From: a virus
Strand: one strand, 5' to 3'
Length of the DNA stretch: 31,279 nucleotides
IMG/VR virus record: IMGVR_UViG_3300006917_000094
Location: 1 to 31,279 of that record
A program made the position numbers and the translations under genes. The notes below the pieces were generated by a model, which was given only the letters and a program-made list of their open reading frames with translations, did no database searches and had not been told where the DNA came from. Position 1 is the first letter of the stretch, and every line of letters starts with the position of its first letter. Positions 23,945 to 29,386 of this stretch are shown piece by piece.

Positions 23945-24223
23945 TTAAGCTGCTGCCTCAATCTCAATACTGGCGCGTATGCGCTCGTTTATTCCTGTTT
24001 GTACGTTCCCTAGATTGCGCAATCTGCGCGCTTCCGTGGTGTAAAACACAATCGCGCTTTCTATGTCGTTTCGGGCGCATTCCTTGGCTAGCTCATATTC
24101 GCCGTGTTCTCTTAACTGGTAGTGAGTCGCTACCAATTCGAAGTCTGCAATGAATTCGCGTGATACTTTTGGTTTAGCTAGCGCTCTTTCTTTTAAATCC
24201 GCCAAGCGTTCTAACGCACTCAT
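23945..24223 (-). CDS. Small helical protein, replication cluster
   Basis: The 92-residue protein is mostly helical and charged (SALERLADLKERALAKPK, EYELAKECARNDIESAIVFY, ARRLRNLGNVQTGINERI). It has no membrane segment or named motif. Its ATG at 24223 overlaps the TGA of the upstream gene (TGATG) and a short gap precedes the 27-residue ORF. I do not recognise it. It lies in the early replication segment, so a replication or host-interaction role is possible. Confidence 0.6.
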   Translation of the reverse strand: MSALERLADLKERALAKPKVSREFIADFELVATHYQLREHGEYELAKECARNDIESAIVFYTTEARRLRNLGNVQTGINERIRASIEIEAAA

Positions 24224-24819
24224 CAGGCCGCATTCCCAAGCATTCTGGCCTTAGCTTCCAACAAGATATTTTCTAAGCGTTGCTTGGCGTCTGAGCCTTC
24301 ACGGTAAGGCAGCAATCCAGCAACATGCTCATGACTCAAACGCCCTTTGATTGCCGCATCCAACAAGGCCGTTTCGCGTTGTGCCGGGTCATATCCAGGG
24401 CTTACCACCCATCTGACAGATTCGCCGTTTGCCCTAGCCTGTTCAATGCGGCGCTGGTAGCTGTCCTTAAACGCCATCCTTGCGCCCGTCTTGTCGCCCG
24501 CATCCAGCAAGTGCTGCGCATCGAAAAACGCTTGTGAGATTTCCTCGGTCCACACTACCGTTGCGGCTTCGCTTTGCGCGTTAATCGCTAGACTCCAAGC
24601 CTCGTCTGCTTGCAATCTTCCGTCGTTAGCATTTACTCGCTCGATGATCGCGGCCAAACTCAAACGCCCCGTCAATTCGCGTCGGCAACGTGTCAGCGCA
24701 TCGAGTACCGCTTGCAGGGGATAGGCTTGCAAATCAGCTTCCATCGCTTGAATGGCGTGCTTGGATAGCTCTGTTCCGGTCAATTCCGCCGTGACTGCTA
24801 GCGCTTGCAACAAGTTCAT
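24223..24819 (-). CDS. Protein at the helicase-loader position
   Basis: The 198-residue protein begins MNLLQALAVTAELTGTELSK and is helical, with LSLAAIIERVNANDGRLQADEAW near residues 54-76 and an Arg/Glu-rich second half (DSYQRRIEQARANGESVRWV, DAKQRLENILLEAKAR). Its start overlaps the stop of the initiator-like gene by four bases. In lambdoid phages the gene following the O-like initiator is the helicase loader. The residues LSLAAIIERV and the helical layout fit a small loader or DnaB-interacting protein, but no motif decides it. Confidence 0.6.
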   Translation of the reverse strand: MNLLQALAVTAELTGTELSKHAIQAMEADLQAYPLQAVLDALTRCRRELTGRLSLAAIIERVNANDGRLQADEAWSLAINAQSEAATVVWTEEISQAFFDAQHLLDAGDKTGARMAFKDSYQRRIEQARANGESVRWVVSPGYDPAQRETALLDAAIKGRLSHEHVAGLLPYREGSDAKQRLENILLEAKARMLGNAA

Positions 24820-25721
24820 GCTTGACCCCTTTCCCGTTCAATCTCGTTCACGATGTCGAACATTGACCCAGCACGTTCAACCTGTTTGGCTCGTGTTCCC
24901 GTTACTTTCCGGCCTGTTGCCCATTCGGTACGGAGCTTTTCCGCATCGGCCAGCAACAGGCCGAAATCGTGCATTTTTCGGACATAAAACCCGTCTGGGT
25001 GCGTGATGTAATACGCCGCAACATCAGGCGATTCAATAAACCCAATACGCTGCACGAATTGCTTAACTTGCCCGTTTACCTTGGCATTGCGCACTGGTTC
25101 AGTTTGGTATTTCTCAAAATACGCGCCCGAATAACTCGCCCATGTTTCCCGGCAAGCAGCTTGCAATTCCGTTTCATCCGGCTTCTCGCGTATCGAAACT
25201 TTCAAGTTGGGAGTTATGTCTTTAGAAGAAGAAAAATTAACTACCGCAACCGAAGTACCGTTAGGTACTGAGGTTAAAGAATCAGGGTTAAGGGAATCAG
25301 GAATCAGTAAGAGGGAATCAGCACGATTAGTTCCGATAAATTCGGGCTTTGTTCCGTCCTTTTTCAACTCATTGAAACTATTATCGTTTTCTGTTATGTC
25401 TGGAATATCGCTCCCAGCTTCCCGCTCGTTCTTGTGCGGGTTCTGGTGCTTCTCAAAATTCACTATTTTTATGTACCGTTTTCCTTGTACGGAGTAGAAC
25501 CGAATAAATCGGGCTTTCTCCAGATTGTTTACGATTTCATCTAAATCGCATTCGTCGTAAGGAAGAATTTGAACCTTTAACATTTTTGGACGGTATTCAA
25601 TGCAGCCTTTAAAATCTGCAATAGTCCACATTCCAATAAACGCTAATCTTGCCAATGGGGATTGATCGGCTAACTCATCATTTTGAAAAAAACCCGGTTT
25701 TATATTCCTAGCGCGTGCCAT
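24816..25721 (-). CDS. Replication initiator-like protein (phage O-type)
   Basis: The 301-residue protein starts MARARNIKPGFFQNDELADQ, then RLAFIGMWTIADFKGCIEYRPKMLKVQILPYDE and YIKIVNFEKHQNPHKNERE. This is the winged-helix N-terminal pattern of phage replisome-organiser proteins. A Ser/Asn/Asp-rich linker (about 120-185) contains LLIPDSLNPDSL, encoded by direct DNA repeats. A helical C-terminus with AAYYITHPDGFYVRKMHDFG follows, likely contacting the loader. The repeats inside the gene suggest that the origin lies here, as in lambda. It is next to the CII-position regulator and the loader-position gene. Confidence 0.78.
   Translation of the reverse strand: MARARNIKPGFFQNDELADQSPLARLAFIGMWTIADFKGCIEYRPKMLKVQILPYDECDLDEIVNNLEKARFIRFYSVQGKRYIKIVNFEKHQNPHKNEREAGSDIPDITENDNSFNELKKDGTKPEFIGTNRADSLLLIPDSLNPDSLTSVPNGTSVAVVNFSSSKDITPNLKVSIREKPDETELQAACRETWASYSGAYFEKYQTEPVRNAKVNGQVKQFVQRIGFIESPDVAAYYITHPDGFYVRKMHDFGLLLADAEKLRTEWATGRKVTGTRAKQVERAGSMFDIVNEIERERGQA
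25279..25321. repeat. GAATCAG iterons, candidate replication origin
   Basis: Four direct copies of GAATCAG start at 25279, 25294, 25301 and 25315 within the initiator-like gene. Spacings are 15, 7 and 14 bases. In lambda the origin is a set of iterons inside gene O that its product binds, followed by an AT-rich element; the bases after 25330 here are moderately AT-rich. The repeats encode part of a low-complexity linker, as in lambda. Two more copies of the heptamer occur at 25879 and 26497. Origin function is inferred. Confidence 0.55.
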
Positions 25722-25736
25722 TACTATCCCCTTTTA

Positions 25737-26132
25737 TCAAGCAACCCTCCTAGCCTCGATAACCTGTTCCATGATGGTTACTTTGCTAATCAAAGCGAGA
25801 TACTGCGTAATCCCTCGCCATCCAACATAGTTTTCAAAAGCAGGTATTAGGTCAGGGTGCAATTCCATTGGCGCTTTAGAATCAGGATTGACGAAGCGGC
25901 TCATGTGTGGCGCATGCACACCAAAATTTCGACTAAACAATGCTTGGTCGTCCGGTTCAGCCAAGCCACGGCGTGGACGATTTGCCCAACACCAACAGAC
26001 TGCCTCACGGTAAGTTTTCCAGCTGGCTACCGTTTCAGCCTCAACCCATTTAACCGGCTCAAGTCCTAATAGAAACGGCATTTCGCGTTGCGCTCGTACA
26101 GGTTGAGTCCTGCGGTCATTAGTAAATTTCAT
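25737..26132 (-). CDS. CII-position regulator-like protein
   Basis: The 131-residue protein has WKTYREAVCWCWANRPRRGLAE near residues 38-59. A segment follows that reads LFSRNFGVHAPHMSRFVNPDS, like a helix-turn-helix recognition part, then HPDLIPAFENYVGWRGITQYLA and a helical C-terminus (MEQVIEARRVA). Proteins with this pattern occur in betaproteobacterial phages between the Cro-like and initiator genes, the place of lambda cII. A DNA-binding regulatory role is inferred from the pattern and place; direct homology to CII is not claimed. An AAGGGGG site lies upstream of the start. Confidence 0.65.
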   Translation of the reverse strand: MKFTNDRRTQPVRAQREMPFLLGLEPVKWVEAETVASWKTYREAVCWCWANRPRRGLAEPDDQALFSRNFGVHAPHMSRFVNPDSKAPMELHPDLIPAFENYVGWRGITQYLALISKVTIMEQVIEARRVA

Positions 26133-26189
26133 GGCTGCCCCCTTGGGGTACGCGTTGCATTACAGGTTGAACAAGGCCAAAGCTTAAAG

Positions 26190-26209
26190 CCACGTTAAAA
26201 ACTTCGTGG
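26190..26209 (-). promoter_or_regulatory. Hairpin right after the Cro-like gene
   Basis: CCACG and CGTGG form an inverted repeat with a ten-base A/T-rich spacer that starts next to the Cro-like stop codon. On the minus strand no clear U-tract follows. It stands where lambda has the tR1 terminator, so it may be a weak attenuator. Evidence is thin. Confidence 0.28.
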
Positions 26210-26404
26210 TTAGGCTGCTTTCTTTGTCTTAATCTTGCGTTTGTGTAATTCGACTAACTTGCTGCCGATTTCATAGCTGCAAGTTTTATGATTTCCCGAA
26301 CCCAAATCGCTAATTACGCTTTGAGAACAACCACAAAACGCGGCAATCTCGTATTGCTTGACGCCATGTTTAGCGAGGTCACTAATAATGTTTTTCCAGT
26401 CCAT
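26210..26404 (-). CDS. Cro-like HTH regulator
   Basis: The 64-residue protein (DWKNIISDLAKHGVKQYEIA, then AFCGCSQSVISDLGSGNHKT) has a Cro/CI-type helix-turn-helix at about residues 15-38 and a basic tail (KRKIKTKKAA). It is divergent from the CI-like repressor gene with about 49 bases between their starts, the classic phage switch arrangement. Its promoter has TTGACA and TATAAT; the -10 box ends only eight bases before the ATG, so its message is leaderless or nearly so. It would turn down repressor expression and its own. Confidence 0.85.
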   Translation of the reverse strand: MDWKNIISDLAKHGVKQYEIAAFCGCSQSVISDLGSGNHKTCSYEIGSKLVELHKRKIKTKKAA

Positions 26405-26405
26405 A

Positions 26406-26426
26406 GGCTCTCATTATAGGGGAGCC
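26406..26426. promoter_or_regulatory. Inverted repeat over the leftward -10 box (possible operator)
   Basis: GGCTC at 26406-26410 and GAGCC at 26422-26426 form an inverted repeat with an 11-base spacer covering the Cro-like promoter -10 box. A protein bound there would block leftward transcription. The arms are short and the binding protein is unknown. Confidence 0.35.
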
Positions 26427-26440
26427 GATTATATTGTCAA
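26413..26440 (-). promoter_or_regulatory. Leftward early promoter (TTGACA, 16 bases, TATAAT)
   Basis: On the minus strand TTGACA (26440-26435) is followed, 16 bases on, by TATAAT (26418-26413). Both boxes match the sigma70 consensus fully, so this should be a strong promoter for the Cro-like gene and the whole early leftward operon. Two inverted repeats overlap it, one on each box, suitable for repression by the CI-like protein. Confidence 0.8.
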
Positions 26441-26448
26441 TAGGACAA
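26434..26448. promoter_or_regulatory. Perfect operator-like palindrome TTGTC-AATAG-GACAA
   Basis: Five-base arms TTGTC and GACAA separated by five bases form a perfect inverted repeat. It covers the -35 box of the leftward early promoter and part of the ribosome site of the repressor gene. Size and place fit a repressor/Cro operator. Confidence 0.6.
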
Positions 26449-26453
26449 CCGAA

Positions 26454-26837
26454 ATGAATTTTCTACATAATGTAGCAATGGAAACTATGGGCATTAGAAT
26501 CAGGGCCAGACGGGCCGAATTGAAAATGTCGCAAGGAAAACTTGCTAAGGAATGTGGATTGGCGCAAGCCACCATTTCTGAATTTGAATCGGGTAAATAT
26601 GGCGGTTCGCGCTATGTTGCAAAAATAGCCAACGCTCTAAAAGTAAATACCTTGTGGCTTTCTGACGGGATTGGGCCTAAAGAGCCAGGAGAGAACAACA
26701 CGCCAAAAGATTTAGTAGAAGAATTTGCTTATGTTTACGGCGCAACCACGCCACTTGGTAGGGAAATGCTCGATATGGCTTTGCGTTCTGCTAAAGCGCA
26801 TATGAACGAAGGAGGCAACAAAAAACAAGAACAGTAA
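26454..26837 (+). CDS. Short CI-like XRE repressor without a peptidase domain
   Basis: I chose the ATG at 26454 because AGGA lies eight bases before it; an ATG at 26478, giving METMGIRIRARRAELKMSQG, is an alternative with no ribosome site. The 127-residue product has a CI/XRE HTH (RIRARRAELKMSQGKLAKEC, then GLAQATISEFESGKYGGSRY) and a short helical C-terminus (LVEEFAYVYGATTPLGREML). There is no S24/LexA peptidase domain with its Ser-Lys pair, so RecA-stimulated self-cleavage is not expected; induction would need an antirepressor or another signal. A CTACATAATGTAG palindrome lies inside the 5' end of the frame. Confidence 0.82.
   Translation: MNFLHNVAMETMGIRIRARRAELKMSQGKLAKECGLAQATISEFESGKYGGSRYVAKIANALKVNTLWLSDGIGPKEPGENNTPKDLVEEFAYVYGATTPLGREMLDMALRSAKAHMNEGGNKKQEQ
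26463..26475. promoter_or_regulatory. Palindrome CTACAT-A-ATGTAG at the repressor start
   Basis: A 13-base perfect palindrome lies between the two possible starts of the repressor gene. It could be an additional operator for autoregulation, or favour the later start codon at 26478. Its sequence differs from the other operator-like palindrome. Confidence 0.4.
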
Positions 26838-26906
26838 TTAACAATAGTTTACAATTGGCATAAAAATTGCACGACTATTAAAACCTGAATTCTTGAAAGG
26901 CTGTAA

Positions 26907-27089
26907 ATGAAAATTCACAAAGCCAGACTCACTCAAGATGAATTGGAATTAATACAGGCATACCGCACCATGAGCGCAATACACAAAGAATGCTTATTGT
27001 ATCTATCGCGCACCGTTATATATCACAATAAAGAAAACATTGATCGAAAAATAATCAACTTCCACGAATTTTTATCAGCTAAAGCTTAA
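26907..27089 (+). CDS. 60-residue protein downstream of the repressor
   Basis: The 60-residue helical, basic protein (MKIHKARLTQDELELIQAYR, then TMSAIHKECLLYLSRTVIYH) has AAAGG ahead of its start. TTGGCA and TATTAA boxes (26855 and 26876) lie upstream but are 15 bases apart, which is short. It is followed by a clear terminator. The phrase DELELIQAYRTMS resembles the small regulatory or antirepressor-side proteins often found next to phage repressors, but I cannot assign a function. Confidence 0.65.
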   Translation: MKIHKARLTQDELELIQAYRTMSAIHKECLLYLSRTVIYHNKENIDRKIINFHEFLSAKA

Positions 27090-27115
27090 TCAATTTTTTA
27101 GCTATCCCCCTAACT

Positions 27116-27138
27116 AACCCGATTAATGCGGGTTTTTT
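27116..27138 (+). terminator. Intrinsic terminator after the 60-residue gene
   Basis: AACCCG and CGGGTT form a six-base-pair stem around a seven-base loop, followed by a run of T to 27138. This ends the repressor-side transcript and isolates the P63C gene that follows. Confidence 0.8.
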
Positions 27139-27167
27139 CTTGCGCATTTAATATTGCGTGTTTCTGC

Positions 27168-27195
27168 TTGCTTATTTATATACAGCAAGTATAAT
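27168..27195 (+). promoter_or_regulatory. Promoter of the P63C gene (TTGCTT, 16 bases, TATAAT)
   Basis: TTGCTT at 27168-27173 and TATAAT at 27190-27195 lie upstream of the P63C gene. An inverted repeat CTTGC (27167-27171) and GCAAG (27185-27189) spans from the -35 box to the base before the -10 box and may be an operator. The same TTGCTT-16-TATAATT arrangement is used in front of the structured RNA at 28322. Confidence 0.65.
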
Positions 27196-27226
27196 TAATA
27201 TTCCATTAACTGTCAGGAGGTAACAA

Positions 27227-28246
27227 ATGGAAAAAGAAATCAAAGGAAGAGCCAAGGGGGGCGCTGCTTTAGCCGCAAAAATGACAGCAGAGCAACGGAA
27301 AGAGAAGGCCATGAAGATGGCTGCTGCAAAGAAGGAATTGGCTTCGCTTCCAAAAGTAACGCATCCAGGTACGCTCAAATTAATAGATCAAGAAATCCCA
27401 TGCGCGGTACTCGAAGATGGAACTAGAGTATTAACCCAGTCTGATTTTATGGAAGCAATGGGAATGTACTACAGCGGATGGATTGCAAAAAACGCACCAG
27501 AAAACTCTGCTATCGTTCCTGCAGAAATACCTCATTTTCTTGCACAAAAAAGTCTTATTCCCTATATTAACAGGCACTTAAGCCACCTGCAGAACGTTGT
27601 TCTTAAATACCGAACAGAGAAAGGTTCAGCAGCTCATGGAATCCGCGCGGAGATTATCCCAAGCATTTGTGATATTTACATTGATGCTGACAAGGAAGGA
27701 AATCTAGGCACAAGGCAAAAACAAATCGCACAAAAAGCAATGCTGTTAATGAGAGCGCTCGCTCATGTGGGGATTGTCGCGCTTGTTGATGAGGCCACTG
27801 GTTATCAAAAAGATAGGTCAAGAGATGCGCTTGCAAAGATTTTAGAAGCATATGTAGAAAAAGAATTGCAACCTTGGATTAGAACATTTGATTCTGACTA
27901 CTACGAGCAAATGTTCCGTTTGCGCGGCCTTCCATTTCCGCCAGAGCGCACCAATTATCGCCCAAGCTATTTTGGGCATTTAACAAACGACGTGGTATAC
28001 CGAAGGCTGGCACCTGGCGTATTGGCGGCGCTAAAAGAAGAAGCGCGAAAAGATGCGAGAAAGGGAAAATTATTCCAGCATTTGACAGCCGGATATGGAA
28101 GGCAAGAATTACTCAAGCACTTAGGGCTAGTAACAGGCTTAATGAAAATATCAAATGAATGGCCTGACTTTATGTTGAAATTAAATCAGGTATCGCCACG
28201 ATTCAACGCAACTTTACCGTTAGATATTGACGAGCAAGACCGCTAA
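27227..28246 (+). CDS. P63C-domain phage protein
   Basis: The 339-residue protein starts after a full AGGAGGT ribosome site. The N-terminus is Lys/Ala-rich and helical (GRAKGGAALAAKMTAEQRKE). Residues about 185-245 contain the P63C pattern VDEATGYQKDRSRDALAKIL, then AYVEKELQPWIRTFDSDYYE and MFRLRGLPF, followed by HLTNDVVYRRLAPGVLAALK. P63C proteins occur in phages and mobile elements and are predicted to bind DNA or regulate, but are not characterised well. This one is a one-gene unit with its own promoter and a UUCG-loop terminator, in the immunity region, so it could be expressed in the lysogen. Confidence 0.83.
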   Translation: MEKEIKGRAKGGAALAAKMTAEQRKEKAMKMAAAKKELASLPKVTHPGTLKLIDQEIPCAVLEDGTRVLTQSDFMEAMGMYYSGWIAKNAPENSAIVPAEIPHFLAQKSLIPYINRHLSHLQNVVLKYRTEKGSAAHGIRAEIIPSICDIYIDADKEGNLGTRQKQIAQKAMLLMRALAHVGIVALVDEATGYQKDRSRDALAKILEAYVEKELQPWIRTFDSDYYEQMFRLRGLPFPPERTNYRPSYFGHLTNDVVYRRLAPGVLAALKEEARKDARKGKLFQHLTAGYGRQELLKHLGLVTGLMKISNEWPDFMLKLNQVSPRFNATLPLDIDEQDR

Positions 28247-28265
28247 TCATTTTTAACGCAAATTT

Positions 28266-28290
28266 TAAGACCCGCTTCGGCGGGTTTTTT
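28266..28290 (+). terminator. UUCG-loop intrinsic terminator after P63C
   Basis: ACCCGC, a UUCG tetraloop and GCGGGT form a six-base-pair stem with a T6 run. This is a textbook strong terminator that separates P63C from the promoter and structured RNA downstream. Confidence 0.92.
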
Positions 28291-28321
28291 GTTGCCTAGA
28301 AAAAATATTTCGGTTCCCCTA

Positions 28322-28349
28322 TTGCTTTTATCTTCGGAACGCCTATAAT
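28322..28349 (+). promoter_or_regulatory. Promoter of the structured RNA (TTGCTT, 16 bases, TATAAT)
   Basis: TTGCTT at 28322-28327 and a perfect TATAAT at 28344-28349 are separated by 16 bases. Transcription should begin at about 28355-28357, just at the left edge of the folded region. It has the same boxes and spacing as the P63C promoter. Confidence 0.75.
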
Positions 28350-28355
28350 TGAAAT

Positions 28356-28740
28356 CGTTGAGTAGCGAATCACCAGCGGCCAACAGACTCACAGCCGCCA
28401 AGCTTCAAGCCTCAATCCGGTAAATCCCAAGCGGTGCGGAAAGACAAGCGGAAGTAGACGCGGAAAGGTGAAAACAAAGGGGTGGCGCAAGCCCTGCTAG
28501 GTGTAACGAAAAGGATTGAAGTAGCGCACCAGGGTCGCTAAGGCGCTGGAGGTAACGGGAGAACCAAAGCCCCGTGACAGCCGGAGAGACGGCACAGATC
28601 GAGGCGTCAACCGGCCTGACTCAAAACGGTTGGGACAGCGGGAGAGACTGAATTGGTCGCGTTCCTACCGTCTAGCACCCCGCTACCCTGGGTAGATGCA
28701 GAGTATAAGACGCTGGCAGCCGGAAAGACGGCACCTTTTT
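28356..28740 (+). ncRNA. Candidate large structured non-coding RNA (or long structured leader)
   Basis: About 385 bases between a promoter and a hairpin-plus-U5 end have no open frame of note. By hand it folds into GCGGC/GCCGC (28376-28380 with 28394-28398) and a seven-pair long-range stem UCAAUCC/GGAUUGA (28412-28418 with 28513-28519) that encloses a GGC-GCAA-GCC hairpin (28484-28493). Then come ACGGG/CCCGU (28555-28575) and GCCG-GAGAGA-CGGC (28580-28593). A closing stem GGCGUC/GACGCU (28603-28608 with 28709-28714) encloses CAACCG/CGGUUG, AGCGGG/CCCGCU with inner AGAC/GUCU, and UACC/GGUA. Last is GCCG-GAAAGA-CGGC (28719-28732) before U5. I see no match to RNase P, tmRNA, 6S, or group I or II introns. 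It may instead be a cis-acting leader of the genes from 28754. Confidence 0.72.
28719..28740 (+). terminator. Terminal hairpin plus U5 of the structured RNA
   Basis: GCCG and CGGC around GAAAGA, with a possible GG/CC extension across a small internal loop, are followed by five T residues at 28736-28740. The stem is short for a strong terminator, so read-through into the next gene is likely. The same hairpin, with one base changed in the loop, occurs upstream at 28580-28593 where no U-run follows. Confidence 0.5.
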
Positions 28741-28753
28741 AGAGGGGGTTGAT

Positions 28754-28936
28754 ATGAACGCAACGGAAGAACTTAAACAGGACATACGAGAAGTTTTGAG
28801 CGCGGCTAACTGGCATATGGCAGTTGCACTGCGTTACCCAGCCGTATGCGAGGGTGACATAGATCAAGCCATCAAGTACCTACAGAGCGCTAAAAACATG
28901 CTTGGGAAACACTTTGAACTAGAGGCAGCAGCATGA
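28754..28936 (+). CDS. 60-residue helical protein
   Basis: The 60-residue acidic protein (MNATEELKQDIREVLSAANW, then ALRYPAVCEGDIDQAIKYLQ) is predicted helical and has a GAGGGGG ribosome site that begins right after the U-run of the structured RNA. It overlaps the next gene by four bases. No motif is recognised. It is the first gene of a rightward run that leads to the recombinase and SSB, so its expression depends on read-through of the terminal hairpin or on an unseen promoter. Confidence 0.65.
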   Translation: MNATEELKQDIREVLSAANWHMAVALRYPAVCEGDIDQAIKYLQSAKNMLGKHFELEAAA

Positions 28937-29193
28937 GCGCCCTAAATTATGTCCCGCTAAATGTCCGGCTAGAACGTCTACAGACAAGGCTTGCATTGGC
29001 TTTCGTGATTATTCTTGTCCTGCTGATTGGCCTAGTCTCTGCCTACGGCAACAAGATCGACGGCATCAGGGAGGTAAGTTGTCGCGCACCGCAAGATACA
29101 TCGCAAAAGTTGACGGTACGACTGGTAAATGTTGACGGTGTACTTGTGGAAGAGTGTCAATACTCCGCGCTAGGTTTCGGGAGGACAAATTGA
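28933..29193 (+). CDS. Small single-span membrane protein
   Basis: The 86-residue protein has one hydrophobic segment (about residues 20-38: LALAFVIILVLLIGLVSAY) after a basic N-terminal stretch (RLERLQTRL). A polar C-terminal domain with two cysteines (C50 and C75) follows. It overlaps the upstream gene by ATGA and is followed by a TTG-start ORF in a TTGA overlap. The likely topology is N-in with a periplasmic tail. Function is unknown; superinfection exclusion is one of several possibilities for such phage proteins. Confidence 0.65.
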   Translation: MSALNYVPLNVRLERLQTRLALAFVIILVLLIGLVSAYGNKIDGIREVSCRAPQDTSQKLTVRLVNVDGVLVEECQYSALGFGRTN

Positions 29194-29261
29194 TTTGCAT
29201 TCACCCTGAAATGACTTATGGCGCAGCATGTTTGCTGGCGCATGAACTTGGTAAAACTTGA
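29190..29261 (+). CDS. 23-residue TTG-start ORF
   Basis: A TTG at 29190 overlaps the TGA of the membrane protein gene and has GGGAGG five bases upstream. The product, MICIHPEMTYGAACLLAHEL plus GKT, ends in TGA at 29261, which overlaps a second TTG start. The good ribosome site supports translation; the length makes it tentative. Confidence 0.38.
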   Translation: MICIHPEMTYGAACLLAHELGKT

Positions 29262-29383
29262 TTACCGTACCAGCAAAGGTTAAGCACAAGTACATATCTT
29301 ATTTGGGAGACTGGAATGCTAACTTTGAAACAACGCAAACGGTTGATATTCGTAACCCGTCCAACCTTCTCCCAGCGGCTTAG
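29258..29383 (+). CDS. 41-residue TTG-start ORF
   Basis: A TTG at 29258 overlaps the previous stop as TTGA and opens a 41-codon frame (MITVPAKVKHKYISYLGDWN, then ANFETTQTVDIRNPSNLLPA). It closes with TAG four bases before the next ATG. Composition is protein-like with Tyr, Trp and Asp, better than the competing frame at 29316-29426 (an ATG with GGGAG but Arg-rich). No ribosome site is visible, so translation would rely on coupling. Confidence 0.4.
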   Translation: MITVPAKVKHKYISYLGDWNANFETTQTVDIRNPSNLLPAA

Positions 29384-29386
29384 ATC

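Noticed and set aside
26858-26881. Promoter TTGGCA/TATTAA before the 60-residue gene
   Set aside because: The spacer is only 15 bases and both boxes are imperfect; read-through from the repressor gene is enough to explain expression.
28356-28740. Group I or group II intron, RNase P, tmRNA or 6S RNA
   Set aside because: No group II domain V, no group I P/Q/R/S core that holds together, no tRNA-like end and no interrupted gene; RNase P and 6S landmarks are absent. A few short matches (AACGGGAGAACC-like, GTGCG) are not enough.
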